NCBI RefSeq assembly: GCF_028369105.1
Contig: NZ_JAQNDO010000001.1
Location: 7,348,501 to 7,412,500 of the forward strand
Direction: 5' to 3'
Origin: Polyangium mundeleinium
GTDB taxonomy: Bacteria > Myxococcota_A > Polyangia > Polyangiales > Polyangiaceae
Length of the DNA stretch: 64,000 nucleotides
The notes below the pieces were generated by a model. It was not told the DNA's origin and did no database searches. It saw nothing but the letters and a program-made list of their open reading frames with translations. This document shows positions 14,341 to 21,841 of the stretch, piece after piece. Position 1 is the first letter of the stretch; every line of letters starts with the position of its first letter. The position numbers and the translations under genes were made by a program.

Positions 14341-16167
14341 ATGCTTCCGCTCCAGCGCCGTCAAGCGCTTTTCATGCAATCCGTATTCATCCAAGCGTTC
14401 TTCGCCGCGGCGATTTGCGGCGGCTTTGCGGCTTGTGGCGGGGGCGACCCAACGCCCCAAGGCGCCTCCTCCTCGCAGGGCAGCGGCGGAAGCACCTCGA
14501 GCGCGGGGACAGGCGCGACCGGGGGTGGCGGCGCGGGCGGCATCGGCGGCGCAGGCGGCGCGGGCGGCATCGGCGGCGCAGGCGGCATCGGCGGCATCGG
14601 CGGCGTCGGCGGCGCGGGCGGCATCGGCGGCGCAGGCGGCATCGGCGGCGTCGGCGGCGCGGGCGGCATCGGCGGCGCAGGCGGCGTGTGTGTGCCCGGA
14701 TCTACGCAGACGTGTTATGGCGGACCCCCGCCGACGAACGGCGTGGGAGTCTGTAAGGCGGGCACGCAGACGTGCAACGCAGATGGCATGGGATACGGCG
14801 TTTGCGTCGGCGAGGTCCAGCCCGCGATTGAAAACTGCCAGACGCCCGAAGACGAAGACTGCAATGGTAGCTCGATGTGCCCCATAGGAATGGGGCCGTG
14901 GAGCAAACGTTTCGGCGATGGGGCCGATCAATCGGGTCAAGGAATTGCAATCGACGGGACAGGGCACGTCCTTTTGGCAGGGACATTTGCAGGCGCCCTC
15001 GATTTGGGTGGAGGGCTGCTCTCCAGCGCCGGCGGCGACGACATTTTCGTCGCCAAATTCAGCCCTGACGGGGAGCACATCTGGAGCAAGCGCATTGGCG
15101 GAGCGCAGAATCAAGGTGTCGGCGACATCGCCGTAGACGCTGCTGGCAACATTTGGCTTACCGGCTCGTGTAACGGCACGATCGATCTCGGCGCCGGGGC
15201 CATGAGCTGCGGAGGCACGCTGAACGTGTTCGTGGCCAAGTTTGATCCAGGCGGAGCGCCTCTCTTCGGCAAGCTCTTTGGGAGCGCGGCTGGCCAATAC
15301 AGCCAGAGCTCGGATATTGCCGTGGACGGCGCGGGCAACGTCGTCGTTACGGGGTATTTTACGGGCCAAATTGATTTTGGAGGAGGACCTCTTTCGTCGC
15401 AGGGAAGCGGCTGGGACGTCTTCGTCGCCAAGCTGAGCTCCACGGGCCAGCACGTCTTCAGCTCACGCTTCGGTGACGGGGACGATCAAATGGGTTTTGC
15501 TGTCGCGTTCTCTCCCAACGGTGACGTCATCGTTGGGGGGCACATGAAAGGCGCTCCGAATTTTGGTGGAGGCGCCCTGGCGAGCGCCGGAGGGGACGAC
15601 ATCTTCGTGGCGAGGCTCAGCCCGGATGGAGCACATATCGCGAGCAAGCGGTTCGGCGGCTCCGCCAACGACGGGCTCTTCGATCTCGCGACCGACGCTG
15701 CCGGCAATGTCGTGACGACAGGATTCTACCGCAACATGGTCGATTTCGGCGGCGGCGCCTTGGTCGGCGGGGCCTTGCCCAGGATCTTCGTCACGAAGCT
15801 CGATCCGAGCTTCGCGCACATTTCGAGCAAGGGCTTTGGGAATCAAAGCGGCTACGGCAACAGGGTCATGGTCGACAGCGCAGGCAACACCGTCGTTTCA
15901 GGGACGTTCCAGGGATCCATCGATTTTGGCGGCGGCGTGCTGAACAGCGCAGGGGGAAACGACATCTTTGTCGCCACACTGAGCTCTGCGGGAGCACACC
16001 TCTCCAGCGCGCGGTTCGGCGATGCAAGCGGTCAATATGGGGCTCCCCTCGCGAGGGATGCCGCGGACCATATCTTCATGACCGGGAGCTTCGTCGGCGG
16101 CATCGACCTCGGCACAGGACCCCTGACCAGCGCGGGCGGCCTTGATGTCTTTGTCGGGCGCCTATAG
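14341..16167 (+). CDS. Surface lipoprotein with Gly-rich linker and SBBP-type beta-propeller
   Basis: 608 residues. The signal ends in lipobox GFAAC (Cys32). A Ser/Gly linker then passes into a GGAGGIGG array, followed by a Cys-rich module (STQTCYGGPPPTNGVGVCK ... QTCNADG ... DEDCNG) common in myxobacterial exported proteins. Residues 190-608 hold about eight repeats of roughly 50-60 residues with the pattern D-AGN-V-TG-F-G-IDFGGG-L-S-GG-D-FVAKL, the SBBP (seven-bladed beta-propeller) repeat. Probably a cell-surface binding or adhesion scaffold; no enzymatic motif is seen. Start ATG has GAGG seven bases upstream. Confidence 0.82.
   Translation: MLPLQRRQALFMQSVFIQAFFAAAICGGFAACGGGDPTPQGASSSQGSGGSTSSAGTGATGGGGAGGIGGAGGAGGIGGAGGIGGIGGVGGAGGIGGAGGIGGVGGAGGIGGAGGVCVPGSTQTCYGGPPPTNGVGVCKAGTQTCNADGMGYGVCVGEVQPAIENCQTPEDEDCNGSSMCPIGMGPWSKRFGDGADQSGQGIAIDGTGHVLLAGTFAGALDLGGGLLSSAGGDDIFVAKFSPDGEHIWSKRIGGAQNQGVGDIAVDAAGNIWLTGSCNGTIDLGAGAMSCGGTLNVFVAKFDPGGAPLFGKLFGSAAGQYSQSSDIAVDGAGNVVVTGYFTGQIDFGGGPLSSQGSGWDVFVAKLSSTGQHVFSSRFGDGDDQMGFAVAFSPNGDVIVGGHMKGAPNFGGGALASAGGDDIFVARLSPDGAHIASKRFGGSANDGLFDLATDAAGNVVTTGFYRNMVDFGGGALVGGALPRIFVTKLDPSFAHISSKGFGNQSGYGNRVMVDSAGNTVVSGTFQGSIDFGGGVLNSAGGNDIFVATLSSAGAHLSSARFGDASGQYGAPLARDAADHIFMTGSFVGGIDLGTGPLTSAGGLDVFVGRL
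14521..14691. repeat. GGC-rich tandem repeat encoding the GGAGGIGG linker
   Basis: In-frame repetition of units such as GGCGGCATCGGCGGCGCA encodes the Gly-rich linker of the lipoprotein. Near-perfect nucleotide repetition implies recent slippage and likely length polymorphism between strains. Confidence 0.75.
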
Positions 16168-16309
16168 CCCTGAGGACCTCCGCGCGGCGAGCCGGTGCAC
16201 ACGCCGTTGACGGCCGCGACGGTTCTATGATCTACGTTCCCGGTGCGCTCTTCCCTCGCCCAAGACCGGCCCTGAGGTCCCGGCCAGACGAACCGCGAGG
16301 GGCGCGACG

Positions 16310-16830
16310 CCGCGCGCGCCGCCCATCCGCTATCGCCTCCCCGACGGCCGTCGAGGCCGCTTCAGGAAGGACGCGCTCTCCCAGACTCTCCCCGGCGCTC
16401 GTGCCGAGGAAAAGCGCTTCCTCATGAACATCGCGAAGTACGGCTCCCCCTACGCGCCGTCGGACGAACCCGACCAGGACGCGGCAAACGCATGCGGCCC
16501 CGCGTCCACGGATTCCACCGATTCCCCTTCGAGCCCCGGAAAAACCTTTGCCGACGTCGTGACCGAGTTCCGCGCCACGTACATGCTCACGGAGCTCAAA
16601 GTCACGACGCGCCGCGGATACGACTCCGTCCTCGATCACACTTTGCTTCCTCGATTCGGCGAAATCGCGCGCCTGCTCGTGCCCGATCGAAGTCGACTCA
16701 CGCGACGGTCACCTCACCCTGAACCAGCGAGGCCGGCCGTGAGGTCAGTACGGCCTCGTGCATGCCTTCGAGCGAGTACGTGACCGCGTCGGTCTCGGCG
16801 GATGGTCGGTGTACGTGCTGCGGCACTACG
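16310..16830 (+). pseudogene. Tyrosine recombinase/integrase remnant
   Basis: Two pieces of one integrase in different frames. The first (about 16313-16672) encodes IRYRLPDGRRGRFRKDAL, then EEKRFLMNIAKYG and TFADVVTEFRATYM...TTRRGYDSVLDHTLLPRFG, the N-terminal SAM-like DNA-binding domain of phage-type integrases. The second (about 16746-16830) encodes YGLVHAFERVRDRVGLGGWS followed by VYVLRHYA, matching the box II H-x-LRH region. Most of the catalytic core and the nucleophilic tyrosine end are missing, replaced by a simple repeat. No tRNA gene is adjacent. It marks former integration activity beside the resistance block. Confidence 0.65.
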
Positions 16831-16835
16831 CGAAG

Positions 16836-16910
16836 CGGAAGCGGGCGCGGCAGCGGAAGCGGGCGCGGCAGCGGCAGCGGGCGCGGCAGCGGCAGCGGCA
16901 GCGGAAGCGG
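16836..16910. repeat. Degenerate GCGGAAGCGGGCGCG tandem repeat
   Basis: Short units of the type GCGGAAGCGGGCGCGGCA and GCGGCA repeat for about 75 bp immediately after the integrase box II remnant. In either strand they encode only low-complexity Arg/Gln, Gly/Ser or Ala runs. The 16911-17267 stretch after it has no convincing gene. Confidence 0.7.
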
Positions 16911-17267
16911 CCTCTTCTTCCCTTGTCTTTGCTCGCCGCCGTCTTTTTCTCCCGCAAACGCCTGGACCAGCGTACGAAACGGTCGCGCAGCGGCTCACCG
17001 ACGCTGCGGGACGTACGGGCGCGTCGAGACGCCGTGGACGCCTACGTACGCATCGCGGGGAGCGCCGCCGCGCCGCGGGGTTGTACGGCCGGGTGTCGGG
17101 TGCCGCCGGTCGCGCGGCGATCCGTACGGGACCTTGCAGCTCGTCGGCCACTGACGCGCCGCGCGGCTTTCCGTGCGTGTGTTTCCGAAAGGTTTGTCCC
17201 AATGGTTTGTCCCGGTGCGAAATTCGTGGGAACGATGTTTGGCGCTCTCGCGCGAGTAGGTGAACTT

Positions 17268-17600
17268 ATGTCCCGACGAATCGATCGCAGTGCAGTCTCC
17301 TCGAAAGTTGGCGCTCGTATCCGCGAATTGCAGACCGAGCGTGGCATGACGCTGCAAGAACTCGCCGAGGCTGGCGCATTGTCGGCAAACTACCTGGCGA
17401 GCGTCGAAGACGGCTTCGCGACGCTTACCGTCGAGACGCTCGATCGCATCGCACGCGCCCTCGACGTCCCACCCATGCGCATCATCGTGTTCCCGGAAGA
17501 CGACGAGCGGGATCTCATCGCGGACCTGATTTGCAAGCTTCCGGAGCATGAGCACCACAAGGTGCGGAAAGATATCGAGGAGTGCATGGCGCAGTCGTGA
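17268..17600 (+). CDS. XRE-family (Cro/CI-type) transcriptional regulator
   Basis: 110 residues with an HTH_3 domain at about residues 16-72: VGARIRELQTERGMTLQELA, then AGALSANYLASVEDG and VETLDRIARALDVPPMRI. A short acidic/basic C-terminal tail follows (EDDERDLIADLICKL ... VRKDIEECM). It probably binds DNA as a dimer. The frame is open far upstream, but the family match begins at this ATG. Located between the integrase remnant and the direct repeat at 17662, it may be a leftover regulator of the mobile element. Confidence 0.82.
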   Translation: MSRRIDRSAVSSKVGARIRELQTERGMTLQELAEAGALSANYLASVEDGFATLTVETLDRIARALDVPPMRIIVFPEDDERDLIADLICKLPEHEHHKVRKDIEECMAQS

Positions 17601-17645
17601 CAGCGTGCCCGACCTGGTCGTCGGACGTCGCAGGAGCTCCCCCAC

Positions 17646-17672
17646 GGGGCCCCCTCCACCCGAGGGGGCTCC
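17646..17672 (+). terminator. Probable terminator hairpin after the XRE gene
   Basis: GGGGCCCCCTC-N5-GAGGGGGCTCC forms an 11-bp stem with one G-U pair, 46 bp after the XRE stop. Only a weak pyrimidine tract (CTTCTC) follows. Its right arm lies within the direct repeat at 17662-17705. Confidence 0.5.
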
Positions 17673-17705
17673 CTTCTCGCGTCCGCGAACCTGCGCGCCA
17701 AGGGT
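17662..17705. repeat. Direct repeat A flanking the resistance block
   Basis: About 42-44 bp matching 23961-24002 in the same orientation with only two substitutions and one indel; the core is CGTCCGCGAACCTGCGCGCC. Together the copies bracket the fluoride, sigma-factor and arsenic genes. Copy A ends four bases before the fluoride operon promoter. Confidence 0.75.
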
Positions 17706-17708
17706 CCG

Positions 17709-17736
17709 TTGACATCTACGACGTGCGTCGTAGACA
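17709..17736 (+). promoter_or_regulatory. Promoter with overlapping dyad operator for the fluoride operon
   Basis: A TTGACA -35 box (17709-17714) is followed after 16 bp by TAGACA (17731-17736). The spacer is a perfect inverted repeat TCTACGAC-GTGC-GTCGTAGA (17715-17734) that overlaps the -10 box, so a dimeric repressor bound there would block RNA polymerase. The regulator is unknown; the shape resembles operators of BlaI/CopY- or TetR-type repressors (inference). Transcription would enter the riboswitch about 80 bp downstream. Confidence 0.65.
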
Positions 17737-17822
17737 ATCAAGCTTACAACTCGCGTGCTGCGGGCTACGCTGCGAATCCGCCTTGACGGCGCAGGCGGTG
17801 CTCGGACAAGATCCAAGTCGAT

Positions 17823-17875
17823 GGCGGTGGAGTCCGCCGATAACCGCGGTCCTTGGACCGCCAATGACTCCTACG
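17823..17875 (+). promoter_or_regulatory. Fluoride riboswitch (crcB motif)
   Basis: The sequence follows the crcB/fluoride aptamer consensus: GGCGGTGGAGTCCGCC (P2 with loop), then GATAAC, a P3 stem CGGTCC-TT-GGACCG, and the 3' strand AATGACTCCTACG. The diagnostic pseudoknot is present: GGAGT at 17829-17833 is fully complementary to ACTCC at 17867-17871. Fluoride-bound RNA should hold ACTCC and prevent the terminator at 17866-17903 from forming. The downstream gene is a CLC-F fluoride antiporter, which independently supports the assignment. Confidence 0.9.
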
Positions 17876-17912
17876 ATGTATGCCCCCGGGCACCGTAGGA
17901 GTCGTTCGTCTT
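17866..17912 (+). terminator. Riboswitch expression-platform terminator
   Basis: GACTCCTACG (17866-17875) pairs perfectly with CGTAGGAGTC (17894-17903) around an 18-nt loop, followed by GTTCGTCTTTCTCC. The left arm contains the ACTCC segment used by the aptamer pseudoknot, so aptamer folding and terminator formation exclude each other: an ON switch with fluoride. Confidence 0.82.
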
Positions 17913-17950
17913 TCTCCTCCGGTGCCGCAAGAACCAGGAGAAAGAACGAC

Positions 17951-18202
17951 GTGACGATCAACGCTTCGGGAGCCCTGTCGGTGCTCCGCATCTACCTTCC
18001 CCGCCGCACCGTCAAGCGCGGTCGAGGCTTCTGGGGGGTCGCCGACCTCTCCGATACACCACCAAACACGCTTCCGAGCTGCGTCAAGCTCATCGGAACG
18101 CATGACATCCTCGATGCGTTCGTCACGACGCACCACGAGGACCATCGAGGCACGGTCATCGTCCGTCTCGATGGAGTTGCCATGTCCGGGGGGCCATCAT
18201 GA
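17951..18202 (+). CDS. Small protein of the fluoride operon
   Basis: 83 residues, GTG start 10 nt after AGGAG and directly downstream of the riboswitch terminator. It begins TINASGALSVLRIYLPRR and ends IGTHDILDAFVTTHH...GTVIVRLDGVAMSGG. The LRIYLP strand and the later alpha/beta segment faintly recall DUF190 proteins that accompany fluoride exporters, but the match is too weak to assert. No membrane segment. Its stop overlaps the ATG of the CLC-F gene, so the two are co-translated. Exact function unknown. Confidence 0.6.
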   Translation: MTINASGALSVLRIYLPRRTVKRGRGFWGVADLSDTPPNTLPSCVKLIGTHDILDAFVTTHHEDHRGTVIVRLDGVAMSGGPS

Positions 18203-19551
18203 CGTGGCGGCGATTCTCGACGTTCGTGCAGTGGATTGTCCTCGGCGCGTGCGTCGGCGTGTTATGCGGGGGCGCGTCCGCGCTCTTCCTGCATCTCCTC
18301 GAAAAGGCCTCGGAGGTCCGCACGGGTCACGAGATCGTCGTATATACCCTGCCCCTCGCGGGCCTCATCATTGGCTGGGTCTACGAGCGCTTCGGAAAGC
18401 CGATCAAGGCCGGGAGTAACCTCATCATCGATACCATTCACGACGGGGGCCCCGAGATCCCGCTGCGCATGGCTCCCATGGTGTTGATCGGCACGGTATT
18501 GCCCCACCTCTTCGGCGGCAGCGCCGGACGAGAAGGAACGGCTGTGCAGATGGGGGCGAGCCTCGCCGATGCCTTGGCTTACCGCCTCGGTTTGACCCAA
18601 GAGGTGCGCAAACAGCTCCTCGCGGCCGGCGTCGCGGGCGGCTTCGGCTCGGTTTTCGGCACACCGATCGCCGGCACGGTGTTCGGGCTCGAGTTCATCA
18701 CGCTCGGCCGCATCGAGTACAACGCCCTCGTACCGGCGCTGGTCGCGTCCGTGGTCGGCGACATGACGACGCGCTGGCTTGGCATCGGGCATACCCACTA
18801 CCCTGCTCCGCCGCACGTCCCGCTCTCCTCGCTGCTCCTGTTGAAGTGGCTCCTGTTCGCCGTTGCCATTGCGGCTTCTACGACGATTTTCATCGAGCTC
18901 ACCCATTTCATCAAGAGGCAAATGGAGAAGCGGATTCCTCGGCTACCCTTCCGGATGATGCTCGGCGGCGTCGTCGTGGTCGCGATGTGGCAGCTCATCG
19001 GGATGAGCGACTACCTCGGCCTCGGGGTGCCGATGATCGTGCGTTCGTTCGAGGATCCCGAGCTCCCCGTGTATGCGTTCGCGGCCAAGCTCTTGTTCAC
19101 GGCCGTAACGCTCGGGGCGGGTTTTCTAGGCGGCGAGGTGACGCCGCTCTTCTTCGTTGGCGCGGCGCTCGGGAACGCGCTCTCGGGGCCACTCGGGCTA
19201 CCGCTCCCGCTCTGCGCGGGCGTCGGCCTCGCCGCCATGTTCGCGAGCGCGTCGAACACGCCGCTGGCTTTGTCGATGATGGCGATGGAGCTGCTCGGGG
19301 CCAATGTCTTCCCGCACGTGGCCGTGGTCTGCGTGCTTTCGTATCTGCTGGCAGGCCATCGCAGCATTTACCCAGCGCAGCGGCTCTGGCAACGTAAGGA
19401 TGGGAGCCGGCTGTTCCGCCCCATCCCGTTACGGGACCTGGACGAAGTCGAACAGGAACGCAAGTCTGGTTTTCACGACATGCATCCCACCGTGGGACAA
19501 CAGGCTGACGGCCTCTCATCCGCGGCCCAGCCGCATGCCCACGACCGCTAG
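18199..19551 (+). CDS. CLC-F type fluoride/proton antiporter
   Basis: 450 residues, about ten membrane helices, CLC fold. The subfamily-defining signatures are all present. The anion-filter loop reads AGSNLIIDTIH (residues 71-81), where Cl- transporters have GSGIP. The second loop is GGSAGREGT (106-114). The GxFxP-equivalent loop is GGEVTPLF (311-318). CLC-F proteins expel cytoplasmic fluoride in exchange for protons. A polar C-terminal tail replaces the CBS domains of larger CLCs. It is controlled by the upstream fluoride riboswitch. The last 36 bp overlap the convergent membrane protein gene. Confidence 0.93.
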   Translation: MTWRRFSTFVQWIVLGACVGVLCGGASALFLHLLEKASEVRTGHEIVVYTLPLAGLIIGWVYERFGKPIKAGSNLIIDTIHDGGPEIPLRMAPMVLIGTVLPHLFGGSAGREGTAVQMGASLADALAYRLGLTQEVRKQLLAAGVAGGFGSVFGTPIAGTVFGLEFITLGRIEYNALVPALVASVVGDMTTRWLGIGHTHYPAPPHVPLSSLLLLKWLLFAVAIAASTTIFIELTHFIKRQMEKRIPRLPFRMMLGGVVVVAMWQLIGMSDYLGLGVPMIVRSFEDPELPVYAFAAKLLFTAVTLGAGFLGGEVTPLFFVGAALGNALSGPLGLPLPLCAGVGLAAMFASASNTPLALSMMAMELLGANVFPHVAVVCVLSYLLAGHRSIYPAQRLWQRKDGSRLFRPIPLRDLDEVEQERKSGFHDMHPTVGQQADGLSSAAQPHAHDR

Positions 19552-20070
19552 CGGCGCGGACCCGAGCGCGAGCGCCACGGCCATGCCGCCCACAGCTCCG
19601 AGCCCCATCCCCATGCATCCAAGCGCGCCCATCAACGCGGCGATCACGGATGCGGACAGCGTGAAGCCGCGCCGTCCTTCGCTCTCGCCTACCGCACGCA
19701 GACCAACCACGATCCCGGCAGCCAATCCTGCGCTCGTGCATACCGGCAGGCATAGCGGCGAGCACGCACCCGCCATGCAGCAATGCCCCGTCGCGCGCAG
19801 AACGAGGGGCGCCAGAAGCGGGATAGCTCCGGCCATGAGCCCAGGCCGCACAGCACGCCCGAGCGCGCCACCGCGCCAGAGGAGCCCGACCGCGGACATC
19901 CCGAGCGCCGCGCCCACCCCCACCGTCCACGCGATCCCCGCGCTGCCGCCCAGGAGCGCGAGCGCCACGGCAGGCGCGAGATAGACGAGGATTTTCGCCG
20001 TCGATCGCAGCCTCCCGAGCTCGTATGCGCGCCTCGCACGCGCCGCGAGCTCTCGCTCACTCGGTCCCAT
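19516..20070 (-). CDS. Cys-rich polytopic membrane protein, candidate anti-sigma factor
   Basis: 184 residues with a short charged N-terminal arm (ERELAARARRAYELGRLR) facing the cytoplasm, followed by about six hydrophobic helices. One loop carries a dense cysteine cluster (GHCCMAGACSPLCLPVCTSAG), a plausible metal- or redox-sensing site, with another Cys in ALGCMGMG. Its start lies 14 bp inside the upstream ECF sigma gene, the usual position of a membrane anti-sigma factor. Metal-sensing multi-pass anti-sigmas such as NrsF (DUF1109) are a functional parallel, though I do not claim homology. Confidence 0.6.
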   Translation of the reverse strand: MGPSERELAARARRAYELGRLRSTAKILVYLAPAVALALLGGSAGIAWTVGVGAALGMSAVGLLWRGGALGRAVRPGLMAGAIPLLAPLVLRATGHCCMAGACSPLCLPVCTSAGLAAGIVVGLRAVGESEGRRGFTLSASVIAALMGALGCMGMGLGAVGGMAVALALGSAPLAVVGMRLGRG

Positions 20071-20602
20071 GTTTCACCCTCCACGCCTCGCGCAGCCGCC
20101 GCATCGCGCGCTCCACCCGTTTCCGGAACGTCGCGCCCTCGGGCCGCTCATCGGCAAGGACCCGCCGCAGCGTATCGACGTCCTCGGCGCCCAGCGTCCC
20201 CAGCGCTTCGAGGGCAGCCTCCTGCAAGTCCTGCGCGATCACACGCTCCTCGGGTGTCCCCTCATCAGTGCGGGCGAGCGGACCGAGCTCCTCGATTCCA
20301 CCCAGCTCCTCCCGACGCCGACGCGCCTTCTGTCGCAGCGTCCGGCACTCGTACGCCACGATTCCCAGGATCCAGGAGCGCGCGTCGCGCGTCGCGTCGA
20401 ACTCGGACGCGCGCGAGAACACCTTGATCAACGCCGCTTGCGCGGCGTCCTCGGCGTCCGCCTCGCTCCGCATCGCCCGCGCGGCGAATCGCCGGAGGAC
20501 AGGCCAGACCGCTGCATAAACCGGATCGAACGCACTCCGATCCCCATCGGCGAGGCGAACCATCGCCCTGTGCAGTTGCTCGCGTTCGTCCCGGTCCATC
20601 AC
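20057..20602 (-). CDS. ECF-type RNA polymerase sigma factor
   Basis: 181 residues. Region 2 is clear: FDPVYAAVWPVLRRFAARAM, then EADAEDAAQAALIKVFSRAS and ATRDARSWILGIVAYECRTL, including the -10 recognition segment. Region 4 is a helix-rich end (EALGTLGAEDVDTLRRVL ... TFRKRVERAMRRLREAWR). Comparable myxobacterial sigma factors often sit in operons with their own membrane anti-sigma, as here. The gene lies between a Cys-rich exported peptide (upstream, 38-bp gap) and the Cys-rich membrane protein (14-bp overlap), suggesting a metal- or thiol-stress regulon. Confidence 0.87.
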   Translation of the reverse strand: MMDRDEREQLHRAMVRLADGDRSAFDPVYAAVWPVLRRFAARAMRSEADAEDAAQAALIKVFSRASEFDATRDARSWILGIVAYECRTLRQKARRRREELGGIEELGPLARTDEGTPEERVIAQDLQEAALEALGTLGAEDVDTLRRVLADERPEGATFRKRVERAMRRLREAWRVKHGTE

Positions 20603-20640
20603 CTGGCGTTATTTCCGTCCTCCGGCGATGCGTAAGTCCG

Positions 20641-20784
20641 TCAGTGCCCGCAGGGGCAGCCCGAGCCGCACGGGCACGACGTACCACAGGGGCAGGGCGC
20701 CGCATCCGCGAGCGCGCCAACCGGCATGGCCAGCAGCGAGAGGGCAGTGACGGCGCGTACGAGGGTGTTCTTGAAGGTCTTCAT
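20641..20784 (-). CDS. Exported 47-residue CPCG-repeat peptide
   Basis: A very short gene with a purine-rich leader (GGAGGAAAAGAAGAG-ATG). It encodes MKTFKNTLVRAVTALSLLAM, then PVGALADA, a standard Sec signal peptide, and a mature tail APCPCGTSCPCGSGCPCGH: six cysteines in three CPC units plus a terminal histidine. This looks like a small periplasmic metal-binding peptide in the style of a metallothionein. It is the first gene of a unit with the ECF sigma factor and the Cys-rich membrane protein, so it may buffer or present metal to that sensor. No named family is recognised. Confidence 0.72.
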   Translation of the reverse strand: MKTFKNTLVRAVTALSLLAMPVGALADAAPCPCGTSCPCGSGCPCGH

Positions 20785-20926
20785 CTCTTCTTTTCCTCCG
20801 GCCGCTCAAGAGCGCGGCGATTCGGATAGGCGCGAGGCGGTCGAAGCGTGACCGTGCGGGGCTCTTTTTGTCAGCCACGCACGGCCCTCGCCTACTTCCA
20901 CTTTTCTTGAACAAGCCCCTTGCGCT

Positions 20927-20950
20927 CTACTTCGAGGATGTTAGAAATAG
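20927..20950. promoter_or_regulatory. Imperfect dyad before arsR1
   Basis: CTACTTC-N10-GAAATAG, six of seven positions symmetric, ending four bases before the GTG of arsR1. A likely operator for the ArsR protein itself; it resembles, but is not identical to, the GAACTA/TAGTTC dyad in front of arsR2. Confidence 0.4.
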
Positions 20951-20954
20951 GCCC

Positions 20955-21272
20955 GTGACCTCGACGCTAGATCGTCACGCCCAGCAGCTCAGCGCGCTCG
21001 GCCATCCTGTTCGCCTTCAGATCCTGCGCTTCGTCGTGCAGGGGGGCGACGGGGGGACGTCCGCTGGGGAGATCCAGGCGCATGTCGATCTACCCCCGTC
21101 GACCCTGAGCCATCACCTGAAGCGGCTCGTCGAGGCTGGCCTGTTCACGACCCGCCTCGAAGGCACGTTCCACTATTACGCCGCCGATTACGCGGCGCTG
21201 ATGGCCCTCACGGCGTACGTCTGGGAGGACTGCTGCAAGCGTGGCAAAGGCGGAAAGGGCGGCTGCTGCTGA
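20955..21272 (+). CDS. arsR: ArsR-family metalloid-responsive repressor 1
   Basis: About 105 residues from the GTG at 20955, where the family match begins (RHAQQLSALGHPVRLQILRF). A frame extends further upstream but through promoter-like sequence. The winged helix is LPPSTLSHHLKRLVEAGLF with the wing TTRLEGTFHYY. The metal site differs from classical ELCVCDL: the C-terminus has two vicinal pairs, Cys93-Cys94 and Cys104-Cys105 (EDCCKRGKGGKGGCC), as in ArsR subtypes that bind As(III) at the C-terminus. Precedes arsI by 63 bp. Confidence 0.87.
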   Translation: MTSTLDRHAQQLSALGHPVRLQILRFVVQGGDGGTSAGEIQAHVDLPPSTLSHHLKRLVEAGLFTTRLEGTFHYYAADYAALMALTAYVWEDCCKRGKGGKGGCC

Positions 21273-21335
21273 GCGGCTGCTTTTTTCTGCGCGTTGGTTC
21301 GAGTTTTTTGGAACAAAGCAGAACGGAGACTCCAT

Positions 21336-21827
21336 ATGAACGTCCTCAAGCCCCACGTGTCTCTGAACGTCACCAACATCGAGCAATCCGTTGCCTTCTA
21401 CGAGAAGGCGTTCGGCGTCGCGGCGACGAAGCGGCGTCCCGGATATGCGAAATTCGACCTGGAGACTCCCTCCCTCAACCTGACGATGCAGGAGGCTCCC
21501 CGCACGGGCGTCAACGCCAGCCACTTCGGCGTCCAGGTTGCGGCCACCGACGACGTCATGGAGGCGAAGACCCGCTTCGAAACCGCGGGGCTGAAGACGA
21601 TGACGGAGGAAGACACGTCGTGCTGTTTTGCCGTGCAGGACAAGGTGTGGATCGAGGATCCGGACGGCAACTCGTGGGAGGTGTTCGTCGTGAAGGCCGA
21701 CGCCGCCGTCATGGGTGATTCCCCGGCGCTGCGAAAGGACGCGAGCGCGTGCTGCACGCCTGTCTCCCTCTCGGAAAAACCCGAGGTCAAGCCTTCGGCA
21801 TCGTCCTGCTGCGGCCCGAAGACGTGA
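21336..21827 (+). CDS. arsI: ArsI/CadI-family C-As lyase (VOC superfamily)
   Basis: 163 residues of the vicinal-oxygen-chelate fold. ArsI is an Fe(II)-dependent dioxygenase that cleaves the carbon-arsenic bond of trivalent organoarsenicals. Metal-ligand candidates His7 (KPHVSLNV), His63 (ASHFGVQV) and Glu115 (GNSWEVF) are in place. The substrate-binding vicinal thiols are Cys96-Cys97 (DTSCCFAVQDKVW), the same numbering reported for the characterised family member. Two further CC pairs occur in the tail (SACCTP, SSCCGPKT). Start chosen at the ATG after GGAG. Confidence 0.88.
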   Translation: MNVLKPHVSLNVTNIEQSVAFYEKAFGVAATKRRPGYAKFDLETPSLNLTMQEAPRTGVNASHFGVQVAATDDVMEAKTRFETAGLKTMTEEDTSCCFAVQDKVWIEDPDGNSWEVFVVKADAAVMGDSPALRKDASACCTPVSLSEKPEVKPSASSCCGPKT

Positions 21828-21841
21828 GGGAGCATCGGCGC

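Noticed and set aside
16836-16910. Simple repeat as a regulatory or attachment site
   Set aside because: It is low-complexity GCGGAAGCGGGCGCG slippage with no symmetry or conserved spacing.
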